Of a stretch of 64,000 bases of DNA, positions 1 through 12,668 are shown piece by piece. The position numbers and the translations under genes are program-made. Under the pieces are notes generated by a model. The model did not search any database, had not been told where the DNA came from, and was given only the letters and a program-made list of their open reading frames with translations. Each line of letters opens with the position of its first letter. The first letter of the stretch is position 1. The stretch is from positions 42,882,597-42,946,596 of the forward strand of contig JAJKFL010000039.1 of the NCBI GenBank assembly GCA_021186555.1, given 5' to 3'. The DNA is from Reticulitermes speratus. Taxonomy: Eukaryota > Arthropoda > Insecta > Blattodea > Rhinotermitidae.

Positions 1-1518
1 CTGGCAACCTTTTACCAATAAATGTTTCACTCAGCACCCACATCTCTAACACACTCACGTCACCAGTGTCAGAGAAAAGGTTTCATGCGCATACAAAACA
101 ATCAGTAAATGCACATTTTTATAATCTAATCACTCTGTTTTCAGGTAGAAGACAGGAAATGAAAGCACTATGAATTTAGCTGTAGTAAGAATTACCCAAA
201 ATTAATTTTCCATTAATTTCTTGATGACATAATCCATATTTCTTAGCACTGTTACCAAACACACTGTATTAGTGAAGATCCATTTGCTGATTATCCATGC
301 ACAAACACAAGTTGCTAATGACTAATTACAAAAGTGGGAAATATTGTGATGTAGCGCAGAATGTTCAAACAAAAATCACGGACCCTTTATATAAACAATA
401 AGTGTCTCCTCGTGAGCTATAGATGTATTACATGTATAATAAACTAGTTATTTTTATTTTTCGTTCGTGGCTCAAAAAAAAGTGTATACTTTGGACTATC
501 CACATTCCTCAAATATCCACACACCACCCTCTGTACCATTTCCCTGGATAATCGACAGTACACTGTATTTGATGTTTGCTACACTTCTAAAGAACTTATT
601 AGGTGGTTGTATATTATAACATTTTCCTTCAGTCTGCAGATCAAACCCATTACCAGTTCCTGATACACCCTTCAATTTCTGTTTATCACATTTATATTTT
701 CACAAAATACATCAGAATCAGCTGCATACAACACAAGTTATGTGTGTGCGCCAGTCAGCACCAGTTTCTAACATTTCTTGAACCTGTACATTCTGAAGCA
801 ACTGTGACAAGCCATCTCATTGTTTCAAGTGCTTACGAACACAAAACGCATCACAGAGATTTACTGCAGGTTCCATTTCAACAAGTGTTAACTACAAACA
901 CAAAATCATCTTAGATGACCAGACACATGAATTCAGTACAGAATTCCAACATTACAGGGAGGTACCGTCTCCATCATTATGAAATATCACAGGTTGCTCA
1001 CATACTGCATATACAAGAGTGAGGCTGGCCCCACATGGAAGCTACACACTTCCTCCAGCTTTTGCGTGCCGGTCTGTTGCTTAACCTAGTGACGCCAACA
1101 GATTATCTAGTACAGCCACCGCCTATACACACAATCAATTCAGCCAACATTCGAACATAGAGGATATATATAAATTCATTCCATGGATTCAAATGTTTGC
1201 CAAAATGACAGTCGTATGTGGAATAAGGCGTAAACAGACAACATGTACAAAATATGCAATATATACAGAATTGTTACATGCAAATACTATAAACATTTCA
1301 TACACATTATTCTAGATCATCCTTAAACATACAAAAATTCATCAACAAAATAAAAGGATTGTGCATGTATCTTCTTAATGCTATTTTAAATTGTACGGTA
1401 CCTGCTGAATGGTGAAGTGTTGAAAAATTCTGATGCCAACATAAAATGCACTTTTCTGCAAACATGAAAAATTAGCATTTGGGAGTCTATGAAGACAGTA
1501 GTATTACCCGGGTTAAGT

Positions 1519-1633
1519 ACATGGCCACAAAAGACAAAGGTAGGTTAGGGTGTAGTCTATGTCTATGTTCTGTATATTAACTACATGGCCACTCAAGACA
1601 AACTTAGGTTACGGTCTAGACTACGTCTCTGTT
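1519..1633. repeat. Degenerate two-copy direct repeat, 64-bp offset
   Basis: A segment of about 50 bp starting ACATGGCCAC at 1519 recurs at 1583. Both copies carry the order ACATGGCCAC, AAGACAAA, TAGGTTA, GTCTA and GTCT.TGTT. They differ at about one base in six, so the duplication is old. Confidence 0.55.
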
Positions 1634-3805
1634 ACAGTCGGCGCGATATTCGAATCTCACCCTGGACGGACTGGCGCCCATACCAACACTATACAGGCAA
1701 CCTGGAAATATGTTCAGGTTCTCCTCAACGTGTCCAACCGACACACAAACTACATCTACTATCTTTCACAATACATGTTCACATCTCTTTGCTGTGCATG
1801 TGCCATTCACCACTTCACAATGTTCCTTCCCATCATCACGCATGTCGACTGGTCACTCCAGCCTGCACACACATCACCCACTCTCCCCTCCACCTAACAC
1901 GTAACATTGCTCCGCCTCTTTCCATCTCCCCTACCACACACAGTCTTCTAGACGCACTCTACCTTCCTTCCTACTGACAATTTTCCTGCTATGTTCCTCC
2001 TAAACTGCACTAGACCCTTTTTGACAATCCATACAAATATTTCACTTTCCCACAGTGGGGAAAAATATATATAGGTGTGTGACAGGCAACAGCCAGCCAA
2101 TAACAGGAAAGGAGAGGAAGATGTGCAGATTAGTGATTACAGAATGTGGACCAAAAGTGGAAAGAACGAAGAATGCATATGTAAAGCAAAATCAGTAAGT
2201 GAACTGAGTCTCAGTACCATTCTTCTTCTTTCATCTTACTTCATTTTCTGTATCTGTTTGTCTTAACTTCTCATCCGAGTTACCTCGTTGTGGTAATATT
2301 AATAAATTGCCAAATAATAAAATAAGACAGTCGTTTGTAGTGGCTACTGCAAATACAACTACATATTTACTCAGGCAAATTTTAACAAACAACTATTATA
2401 AGAAGCAAAATAAATTCCTAATATCACAGCCAAAACGACTATTAAATATGACAGTGAGGCTTAAGGATGTAAATAAAAATACCGCGAGAGGTTCGGAATA
2501 AGCATTAATGAAACTTATATTCACGATAGTGTGTAGTATGAACTATGGCTCACGTCCAGTCTTGGAGCTACATACCAAACACTCTGTTCAATTCCTAATT
2601 ATGAACAACTTTCATTCATGCGATAGAAGTGTCCGCTTTATTACTACCGCCATTCGAAACTGGCAATTGCTACAACAAAGAAAACTCAAATCAGGTACCT
2701 CTTCGCTGTACGAAACATACAGTGTAACATACATACCTTGCTAAATTCAAATAAAACAAAGTTAATCAGAACAGCAATGAGCCAGATATATCACAACTGT
2801 ATATTTAGCAGAACAACTTTCAACACTCACCTCACTCGAAACCAAACCACGCCATACCAAGCACGGATTAGTACACCGCTCAGAGATGCGTTCGATGTAC
2901 ATACATACTATTCATCTGTGGTCAAGAGCTACCATCTGTTGAACACAAAGTTGTAGAGACGAAAGGGACCGTGGGTTTTTGCATGTGATACAGTACATTT
3001 TCATTCGGTTTCACGGGATAAAGTACGCAGCTCATGAACTTACATAAATTTAAAATACATCACAACATTATTTTTACAACTCTATTTTTATTATATTACA
3101 TCATAGGTTACTTATATCGATCGTTATAACAACCGGCTGACGTTTTCTGCCCAAAATGTAGCCCGACAGAATAGACAACTATAAATATCAACTATTACAT
3201 AACCGTAATTTCATATAATGCAGCCTTCGTGGAAGGTCGCTCAAGGACTGCCTGACTGAAAATGAATGCACTATGGATCTTGCAACCGTCGGAAATTATG
3301 TACCAATCAACACGGCTTAACATTGCAAGAGACTTTAATCTTCAGAAGCAAGAAAGATTTCTGTTCAGCGTTGCGTTCAGAAATAGCCTCACTGAGGGGC
3401 GGGCCAGCAGAGCAGCCACTCGGGGCGTTATGATCTCACTGGAATAATAGGAACGGTGGTGCTAGTAAACTCAGATTTTCCCACACGAAAGAATTTCTCC
3501 GAAAATTAACCGGTTTGGGCTCGCGCCTTTGAATAGTTTGCCAGCTCTGTGAATATCTAGACTGATAAAGACATACAATATGACCACATTTGGAACATAT
3601 GTGTACTTAAGTTACGTGCACCCTTGCATTCTAGTTCATTTGTTCACTGCCTGAAGTCTCCTTACGTATCTTGAAATATTCACGTCAGAATTTTACGTGA
3701 AAATGAATGTGGCCATACCATAAGTTTGCTTGAGAAGTTCTGTTCTAGTTTGTTTACTGGGTAAAAATTATTGCTGTTTATCTGCGAGTTTCCACGGTAG
3801 ACTAA

Positions 3806-3862
3806 ATGGCTAGGGCAACAGTAGTGGTATTAAGGGATCCTGGGTCAGGTCTGAATGGCAAG
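3806..3862 (+). other. Possible short first coding exon (weak)
   Basis: An ATG in a fair start context opens 19 codons (MARATVVVLRDPGSGLNGK) and ends at AAG followed by GTAGGT, which resembles a splice donor. I do not recognise the peptide and can identify no downstream exon. A 19-codon open frame followed by GTAGGT can arise by chance, so this is a lead only. Confidence 0.12.
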
Positions 3863-4209
3863 GTAGGTACTATTTTATCCATAAAAATATAGCCTTTACA
3901 TTTGTACATAAATGCTAAGTAACATTACAACTGAAGAACACCGCCTTCTTGGACATTATGCCATGTGGTCTGGTGAAAATTTACTGACATCAGAGAAATG
4001 TGCCACTTCTGTCTTCAAGGTAGAAGAGGTGTTCCTCTGAAATGTTGGTAAATTTATACTAGTCCATATAGCATCATATCCCACAAGACAGTATTACTCA
4101 TGGTCACGGACATGAGAATGTCACAACTTAGAATCAGTCAGCCCTGACCCTGCAATGACTCAAAACTTTGCCTCAAGGAAGACACAAAAAAGAAAATAAA
4201 TACTAACTC

Positions 4210-4440
4210 CATGATGCAGAGTTTTTTAGAGAAGCTAACAGTCCTCAACATGCCAAGAAAGTCCACCATTTACGGAACCCAGAGATTCATCACAATGTTC
4301 ACAAGATCCCATCACTGGCCCCTACCATGTGCCAGATGAAAGCATCCCATTTGTTCACATCCTGTTTCCTTAACATCCATTTTAAAATTAACCTCCCACC
4401 TATGCCTAAAGCATACAATATTTCACAAAGAAATGTCATA
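4210..4440 (-). mobile_element. Old non-LTR retrotransposon (LINE) 3' fragment
   Basis: The sequence aligns by eye with the other minus-strand LINE tails at 53.4, 56.9 and 63.0 kb. It has the same order of blocks: AGAAGCTAACAGT, then ..TTTACGGAACCC, ..TTCATCAC, ..CACAAGATCCCATCACTGGCCC, and ..CATTTTAAAATTAACCTCCCACC. The reading frame is broken. It is the most decayed of the better copies. Confidence 0.5.
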
Positions 4441-4519
4441 GATCTTAATAAACTATATTTATCATTTCACACTGTTATCACCGTGCATTTTTATGAATTA
4501 AAATAAATAAATACACCAA

Positions 4520-4612
4520 CAAAATGCACTATATAGCTGCTTTAATGTAGTATTTGTCCTTGTATCACCCTACACGTGTTTCGGACTCAAAGTCCATCTT
4601 CATGGGGTCTCA
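4520..4612 (-). repeat. Hairpin-core element (CTGAAGATG/CGAAAC family), variant copy
   Basis: On the minus strand the copy reads ATGAAGATGGACT, a loop, then AGTCCGAAACACGTG. A 5-bp stem (GGACT/AGTCC) sits between the conserved blocks. It is preceded on the plus strand by ACACCAACAAAATGCACTAT, which also flanks the copies at 19.26 kb and 58.6 kb, so a longer mobile unit was probably copied. Confidence 0.45.
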
Positions 4613-4755
4613 ATACTATCAGAAACTACCAAAGAAGCGCAGTTTACACAAACGTACATCACTTGTATGTCAACTATTATGGTAGAGATATGTATATAAT
4701 TATAGAACATAAATATATCTGTTTATAATTAAACCATTTTGAAATACGAAATATG

Positions 4756-4837
4756 TACAGGGCATACACAAAAGAATGGTGCGGTTTTATTAGTGTTCAC
4801 TATTAAATCCGCACCATTCTTTTGTGTATGCCCTGTA
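4756..4837. mobile_element. Palindromic MITE-like hairpin with TA ends
   Basis: The left arm 4756-4784 (starting TACAGGGCATACAC) and the right arm 4809-4837 are perfect reverse complements over 29 bp. The bases between them continue an imperfect stem (TTTATTAGTG against CACTATTAAA). The outer TA..TA ends and CAGGGC terminus suit a foldback remnant of a Tc1/mariner-type transposon. The superfamily is inference. Confidence 0.65.
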
Positions 4838-5030
4838 TTTCCCCGGTACGGAAATACTGGCTTTCTTGGATTGTGAAGCATGTTCTTAGTTTGTGTAGGA
4901 GTGTAATGTGTTGCTGTTTGTGCTATCTAAGCATTGTGGAGGGTGTGCGAGTCTGTAATCTGTGGTCGGAACTGCGGTAACCGGTGAGCCTTTGTACAGG
5001 GTAGCAGTGTTACTGTAAGGTAGTTGCTTA

Positions 5031-5186
5031 GGCCGTGCCATGGCTCAGGCGGCTTGTCGCCGGCGGAGGCCCAGGTCAGTGCATGTGGGATTTGTGGTGG
5101 GTAAAGTGGCACTGTGACCGGTTTTTTCCCCCTAGTACTTCGGTTTTCCCCTGTCAATTTCATTCCACCGGTACTCGATTACTTGT
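5031..5186 (+). mobile_element. SINE family D copy, tRNA-like head, plus strand
   Basis: The copy starts GGCCGTGCCATGGCTCAG. It shares GCATGTGGGATT, AAGTGGCACTG, CAGTACTTCGGTTTTCCC-like text and CATTCCACCGGT with the minus-strand copies at 36.4 and 54.2 kb. The B-box region is degenerate (GAGGCCCAGGTC, missing GGTTCGAT). It ends at an A-rich tract (5187-5211). Confidence 0.6.
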
Positions 5187-5955
5187 AAAAAAAAAAAACA
5201 AAAAAAAAACTGATAATCTTTCTCATCTTCTTCACAGGTAAATTTTATATTAGCTTCACCGTGCATTTTTTAACAAATCACAAATTACACACCAACGAAA
5301 TGCATTATATATATATTATATATATATATTATTTTTTTGACGTGAATACGGCTTTAAATTCGGTCCGGTGTAGGGGGGGGGGGGTCTCTACGAAAATTCT
5401 CTCCAGTCTCTTAATGCTTGTTTCAATGAAGGTCGTCTTTTGGGTGTTTCGGTCGTCATATTTGCATGTACCCAAGCACGTCAACGGCCACCTGAACAAC
5501 TTAGTCACCCTGAAGATGCGCGCAGTGCGTTCCACCGAAACGTCGGAACGTATGATCATTACACACTGCAAAAACAGCAAAACCGACCGCCATTCGTTCA
5601 ACAATCGCGTGAGAACCTTCAGACGCTCTGTCGCTGTTAGTGTCAGACTTCGTCCTTACCATCGCAGGTAATCACATATCATACATGGTAATTATCCTGT
5701 GGTAATTACTGCGATTTTTTATGGTGGCCTACTCACACCCGAGTATCTACGATATGTTCCGAATGTTGCCGAAGCTCAATAGAAAGCTATTATAATGGTG
5801 GCTGTGTTCTTGTACCTGTCTGAAAGTCGGCCCAACGGTTTGCCATTCCACCAGCCTTTGGCAGTTAGGGACAGGTAGCCTGGGAAACAGCTTGCACGGA
5901 GAGATATCACACTTCAGTATAATGAAGTGCATTATGATCTAGTAAACCATTAATA
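5187..5955. other. Poly-A, AT and poly-G tracts with a transposon-like hairpin block
   Basis: There is an A-rich run at 5187-5211, an (AT)n tract around 5306-5330 and a G run of about a dozen at 5371-5383. At 5508-5550 lies CCCTGAAGATG...CCGAAACGTCGG, the hairpin-core motif found elsewhere in the window. A 136-codon open frame crosses this block but matches nothing I know, so I treat it as transposon debris. Confidence 0.4.
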
Positions 5956-6218
5956 GCCGATCCCAGTGACAGCGCGGTCTAAGGCGTGGGTCTGCTGCCG
6001 CTCGCTTGCTGGGATTGTGGGTTCGAATCCCACCGGGAGCATGGATGTCTGTCTGTTGTGAGTGTTGTGTGTTGTCAGGTAGCTGTCTTTGCGTCGGGCT
6101 TATCACTCGTGCAGAGGAGTCCTATCGAGTGTGGTGTGTCTAAATTGTGATCGTGAAGCCTCGAAAAATGAGGCGGCCTAGGCCCCCAAGGGGCTGTCGA
6201 GCCATTGGGGAAAAAAAA
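5956..6218 (+). mobile_element. SINE family B copy, tRNA Leu/Ser-like head
   Basis: The head GCCGATCCCAGTGAC...GCGGTCTAAGGCG is followed by an intact B box (GGTTCGAATCC) at about 6011. The long variable region between the A and B boxes suggests a Leu- or Ser-type tRNA ancestor. The body has ATGGATGTCTGTCTG, GTCAGGTAG and CACTCGTGCAGAG, and the 3' end reads CCCAAGGGGCTGTCGAGCC followed by A8. Sister copies lie at 15.0, 16.05 and 36.1 kb. Confidence 0.8.
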
Positions 6219-6370
6219 GTAATACATATCGGAGATTCGTCATGAAAATAAGTGATTATGAAATTATAGCATACAAATAACATAATCATAAATATATACT
6301 TCGTTAATACCTTTGAGTAAATTTCCACGATGTATCGGTCAGAACAGATGGCCAGTAGGACGCACATATC

Positions 6371-9300
6371 GGCCCACTACCACGTGTCACTGCCCACACT
6401 TACACACACTTCATACTGTACATAAGGCCCACTACCACGTGTCACTGCCCACACTTACACACACTTCATACTGTACATAAGGCCCACTACCACGTGTCAC
6501 TGCCCACACTTACACACACTTCATATCTGTACATAAGGCCCACTACCACGTGTCACTGCCCACACTTACACACTTCATACTGTACATAAGGCCCACTACC
6601 ACGTGTCACTGCCCACACTTACACACACTTCATACTGTACATAAGGCCCACTACCACGTGTCAACTGCCAACAACTTACTACACACTTCATACTGTACAT
6701 AAGGCCCACTACCACGTGTCACTGCCCACACTTACACACACTTCATACTGTACATAAGGCCCACTACCACGTGTCACTGCCCACACTTACACACACTTCA
6801 TACTGTACATAAGGCCCACTACCACGTGTCACTGCCCACACTTACACACACTTCATACTGTACATAAGGCCCACTACCACGTGTCACTGCCCACACTTAC
6901 ACACACTTCATACTGTACATAAGGCCCACTACCACGTGTCACTGCCCACACTTACACACACTTCATACTGTACATAAGGCCCACTACCACGATGTCACTG
7001 CCCACACTTACACACACTTCATACTGTACATAAGGCCCACTACCACGTGTCACTGCCCACACTTACACACACTTCATACTGTACATAAGGCCCACTACCA
7101 CGTGTCACTGCCCACACTTACACACACTTCATACTGTACATAAGGCCCACTACCACGTGTCACTGCCCACACTTACACACACTTCATACTGTACATAAGG
7201 CCCACTACCACGTGTCACTGCCCACACTTACACACACTTCATACTGTACATAAGGCCCACTACCACGTGTCACTGCCCACACTTACACACACTTCATACT
7301 GTACATAAGGCCCACTACCACGTGTCACTGCCCACACTTACACACACTTCATACTGTACATAAGGCCCACTACCACGTGTCACTGCCCACACTTACACAC
7401 ACTTCATACTGTACATAAGGCCCACTACCACGTGTCACTGCCCACACTTACACACACTTCATACTGTACATAAGGCCCACTACCACGTGTCACTGCCCAC
7501 ACTTACACACACTTCATACTGTACATAAGGCCCACTACCACGTGTCACTGCCCACACTTACACACACTTCATACTGTACATTAAGGCCCACTACCACGTG
7601 TCACTGCCCACACTTACACACACTTCATACTGTACATAAGGCCCACTACCACGTGTCACTGCCCACACTTACACACACTTCATACTGTACTTTAAGGCCC
7701 ACTACCACGTGTCACTGCCCACACTTACACACACTTCATACTGTACATAAGGCCCACTACCACGTGTCACTGCCCACACTTACACACACTTCATTACTGT
7801 ACATAAGGCCCACTACCACGTGTCACTGCCCACACTTACACACACTTCATACTGTACATAAGGCCCACTACCACGTGCACTGCCCACACTTACACACACT
7901 TCATTACTGTACATAAGGCCCACTACCACGTGTCACTGCCCACACTTACACACACTTCATACTGTACATTAAGGCCACTACCACGTGTCACTGCCACACT
8001 TACACACACTTCATACTGTACATAAGGCCCACTACCACGTGTCACTGCCCACACTTACACACACTTCATACTGTACATAAGGCCCACTACCACGTGTCAC
8101 TGCCCACACTTACACACACTTCATACTGTACATTAAGGCCCACTACCACGTGTCACTGCCCACACTTACACACACTTCATACTGTACATAAGGCCACTAC
8201 CACGTGTCACTGCCACACTTACACACACTTCATACTGTACATAAGGCCCACTACCACGTGTCACTGCCCACACTTACACACACTTCATACTGTACATAAG
8301 GCCCACTACCACGTGTCACTGCCCACACTTACACACACTTCATACTGTACATAAGGCCCACTACACGTGTCACTGCCCACACTTACACACACTTCATACT
8401 GTACATAAGGCCCACTACCACGTGTCACTGCCCACACTTACACACACTTCATACTGTACATAAGGCCCACTACCACGTGTCACTGCCACACTTACACACA
8501 CTTCTATACTGTACATAAGGCCCACTACCACGTGTCACTGCCCACACTTACACACACTTCATACTGTACATAAGGCCCACTACCACGTGTCACTGCCCAC
8601 ACTTACACACACTTCATACTGTACATAAGGCCCACTACCACGTGTCACTGCCCACACTTACACACACTTCATACTGTACATAAGGCCCACTACCACGTGC
8701 ACTGCCCACACTTACACACACTTCATACTGTACATAAGGCCCACTACCACGTGTCACTGCCCACACTTACACACACTTCATACTGTACATAAGGCCCACT
8801 ACCACGTGTCACTGCCCACACTTACACACACTTCATACTGTACATAAGGCCCACTACCACGTGTCACTGCCCACACTTACACACACTTCATATGTACTAA
8901 GGCCCACTACACGTGTCACTGCCCACACTTACACACACTTCATACTGTACATAAGGCCCACTACCACTGTCACTGCCCACACTTACACACACTTCATACT
9001 GTACATAAGGCCCACTACCACGTGTCACTGCCCACACTACACACACTTCATACTGTACATAAGCCCACTACCACATGTCACTGCCCACTACACACACTTC
9101 TAGTACATAAGGCCCACTACCACGTGTCACTGCCCACACTTACACACACTTCTTACTGTACATAAGGCCCACTACCACGTGTCACTGCCCACACTTACAC
9201 ACACTTCATACTGTACATAAGGCCCACTACCACGTGTCACTGCCCACACTTACACACACTTCATACTGTACATAAGGCCCACTACCACGTGTCACTGCCC

Positions 9301-12032
9301 ACACTTACACACACTTCATACTGTACATAAGGCCCACTACCACGTGTCACTGCCCACACTTACACACACTTCATACTGTACATAAGGCCCACTACCACGT
9401 GTCAACTGCCCACACTTACACACACTTCATACTGTACATAAGGCCCACTACCACGTGTCACTGCCCACACTTACACACACTTCATACTGTACATAAGGCC
9501 ACTACACATGTCACTGCCCACACTTACACACACTTCATACTGTACATAAGGCCCACTACCACGTGTCACTGCCCACACTTACACACACTTCATACTGTAC
9601 ATAAGGCCCACTACCACGTGGAACTGCCCACTACTTACACACACTTCATATTGTACATAAGGCCACTACCACGTGTCACTGCCCACACTTACACACACTT
9701 CATACTGTACATAAGGCCCACTACCACGTGTCACTGCCCACACTTACACACACTTCATACTGTACATAAGGCCCACTACCAGTGCCACTGCCCACACTTA
9801 CACACACTTCATACTGTACATAAGGCCCACTACCACGTGTCACTGCCCACACTTACACACACTTCATACTGTACATAAGGCCCACTACACGTGTCACTGC
9901 CCACACTTACACACACTTCATACTGTACATAAGGCCCACTACCACGTGTCACTGCCCACACTTACACACACTTCATACTGTACATAAGGCCCACTACCAC
10001 GTGCACTGCCCAAACTTACACACACTTCATACTGTACATAAGGCCCACTACCACGTGCAACTGCCCACACTTACACACACTTCATACTGTACATAAGGCC
10101 ACTACCACGTGTCACTGCCCACACTTACACACACTTCATACTGTACTTAAGGCCCACTACCACGTGTCACTGCCCACTTACACACACTTCATATTGTACA
10201 TAAGGCCCACTACCACGTGTCACTGCCCACACTTACACACACTTCATACTGTACATAAGGCCCACTACCACGTGTCACTGCCCACACTTACACACACTTC
10301 ATACTGTACTTAAGGCCCACTACCACGTGTCACTGCCCACACTTACACACACTTCATACTGTACATAAGGCCCACTACCACGTGTCACTGTCCACACTTA
10401 CACACACTTCATACTGTACATAAGGCCCACTACACGTGCAACTGCCCACACTTACACACACTTTATACTGTACATAAGGCCCACTACCACGTGCACTGCC
10501 CACACTTACACACACTTCATACTGTACATAAGGCCCACTACCACGTGCAACTGCCCACACTTACACACACTTCATACTGTACATAAGGCCCACTACCACG
10601 TGTCACTGCCCACACTTACACACACTTCATACTGTACATAAGGCCCACTACCACGTGTCACTGCCCACACTTACACACACTTCATACTGTACATAAGGCC
10701 CACTACCACGTGTCACTGCCCACACTTACACACACTTCATACTGTACATAAGGCCCACTACCACGTGTCACTGCCCACACTTACACACACTTCATACTGT
10801 ACATAAGGCCCACTACCACGTGCAACTGCCCACACTTACACACTTCATACTGTACATAAGGCCCACTACCACGTGTCACTGCCCACACTTACACACACTC
10901 ATACTGTACATAAGGCCCACTACACGTGTCACTGCCACACTTACACACACTTCATACTGTACATAAGGCCACTCCACGTGTCATGCCCACATTACACACA
11001 CTTCATATTGTACATAAGGCCATACCACGTGTCACTGCCCCACTTACACACACTTCATACTGTACATAAGGCCCACTACCACGTGTCACTGCCCACACTT
11101 ACACCACTTCATACTGTACATAAGGCCCACTACCACGTGTCACTGCCACACTTACACACACTTCATACTGTACATAAGGCCACTACACGTGTCACTGCCC
11201 ACACTTACACACACTTCATACTGTAATAAGCCCACTACCACGTGCAACTGCCCACACTTACACACACTTATATGTACATAGGCCCACTACCAGTGCAATG
11301 CCCACACTTACACACACTTCATCTGTACATAAGGCCCACTACCACGTGTCATGCCCACACTTACACACACTTCATACTGTACATAAGGCCCTACACGTGT
11401 CACTGCCACACTTACACACACTTCATACTGTACATAAGGCCATACCACGTGCAACTGCCCACCTTACACACACTTCATACTGTACATAAGGCCACTACCA
11501 CGTGTCACTGCCCAACTTACACCACTTCATACTGTACATAAGGCCCACTACACGTGTCCTGCCCACACTTACACACACTTCATACTGTACATAAGGCCCA
11601 CTACCACGTGCAACTGCCCACACTTACACACACTTCATACTGTACATAAGGCCCACTACCACGTGTCACTGCCCACACTTACACACACTTCATACTGTAC
11701 TTAAGGCCCACTACCACGTGTCACTGCCCACACTTACACACACTTCATACTGTACATAAGGCCCACTACCACGTGTCACTGCCCACACTTACACACACTT
11801 CATACTGTACATAAGGCCCACTACCACGTGTCACTGCCCACACTTACACACACTTCATACTGTACATAAGGCCCACTACCACGTGCAACTGCCCACACTT
11901 ACACATTTCATACTGTACATAAGGCCCACTACCACGTGTCACTGCCCACACTTACACACACTTCATACTGTACATAAGGCCCACTACCACGTGCAACTGC
12001 CCACACTTACACACACTTCATACTGTACATAA
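6371..12032. repeat. 55-bp satellite array, about 103 copies
   Basis: The unit is 55 bp, starting GGCCCACTACCACGTGTCAC, and repeats with exact phase at, for example, 6426 and 6481. The span of 5662 bp gives about 103 units. Nearly every unit contains the palindrome CACGTG. Most units before about 10 kb are near-identical. A variant with GTGCAACTGCCC becomes frequent only after about 10.05 kb, and single-base deletions cluster at about 10.87-11.56 kb. Open frames in all phases through it are repeat artefacts. Confidence 0.97.
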
Positions 12033-12123
12033 CTCATGTCACTGTGCACTGACGGCTGTCTGTCACACGACTTCGGTGTTGCCTTCCAGCATCATTACAC
12101 CAATGCTCCATAATCATTCATCT

Positions 12124-12139
12124 TTACACTATCATTATC
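12124..12139. repeat. Left target-site duplication of the 12.14-kb SINE A
   Basis: TTACACTATCATTATC matches 12450-12465 (TTACACTATCCTTATC) with one difference. Confidence 0.85.
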
Positions 12140-12449
12140 GTAGGCCGCGATAGCTCAGTCGGTATAGCGACTCGCTACTAGCTGGACGGTCCGGGGATCG
12201 AATCCCGGTGGGGGCGAGATTTTCAGCACCGGTCCAGATCGGCCCTAAGGCCCACCCAACCTCCTGTACAGTAGGTACCGGGTCATTCCCGGGGTAAAGC
12301 GGCCGGGGCGTGGCGTTGACCACCCATCTACATCTAGCGCCGAGGTTAAAGAAAGAGTAGAGCTATACCTCTACTCCCCCTCTGGGCCTTCATGGCCTGT
12401 TGTAGGGAGAACTTTACCTTTACCTTTACCTTTACCTTTACCTTTACCA
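12140..12449 (+). mobile_element. SINE family A, full length with target-site duplication
   Basis: The tRNA-like head GGCCGCGATAGCTCAGTCGG carries an A box and a B box (GGGGATCGAATCCCGG). The body has TTTTCAGCACCGGTCCAGA, GTACCGGGTCATTCCCGG, AAAGCGGCCGGGGCGTGGCG, TAGCGCCGAGGTTAAAG and CTCTGGGCCTTCATGGCC. It ends in a (CTTTAC)n tail. Flanking 16-bp repeats TTACACTATCMTTATC lie at 12124-12139 and 12450-12465 with one mismatch, which marks retroposition and a fairly young insert. Confidence 0.92.
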
Positions 12450-12465
12450 TTACACTATCCTTATC
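12450..12465. repeat. Right target-site duplication of the 12.14-kb SINE A
   Basis: This is the partner of 12124-12139 and directly follows the (CTTTAC)n tail. Confidence 0.85.
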
Positions 12466-12668
12466 AGAAGGACAAGCCTTTTTCTTCACCACACCATGAA
12501 GCTAAGTAAAAGGAGTGAGGTATAAATCAACTCATTCTTAACCTCGGAACTAGGGGGAGGTGAATGATCAGCTTCACGCTGCGGCTGATCTACTCTCAGT
12601 GTCTACTAATTAAGTGACTGGATGGGCCCACAATCAGTGTGAAAGCTATGGAGGAGAGACAAATGGGC

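Larger units (their letters stand above)
1..4204. other. AT-rich, mostly single-copy stretch without a recognised gene
   Basis: Open frames here are short (at most about 130 codons), overlap one another and show no family motif I recognise. I see no SINE head, LINE motif or long tandem array. One degenerate direct duplication lies at 1519-1633, and a possible short first exon at 3806-3862 is listed separately. The AT-rich sequence could be intron, UTR or intergenic DNA; I cannot tell which. Confidence 0.5.

Noticed and set aside
7542..9878. Frames of 80-159 codons in the 55-bp satellite
   Set aside because: Pure satellite translation broken wherever a 1-bp indel occurs.
12143..12215. tRNA gene
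   Set aside because: The A and B boxes belong to SINE A. The cloverleaf is imperfect, and the same head is followed by the same body at several loci with target-site duplications.
12415..12449. Telomere-like (CCTTTA)n tract
   Set aside because: It is the (CTTTAC)n tail of SINEs A and C. The insect telomere repeat TTAGG is not present as an array.
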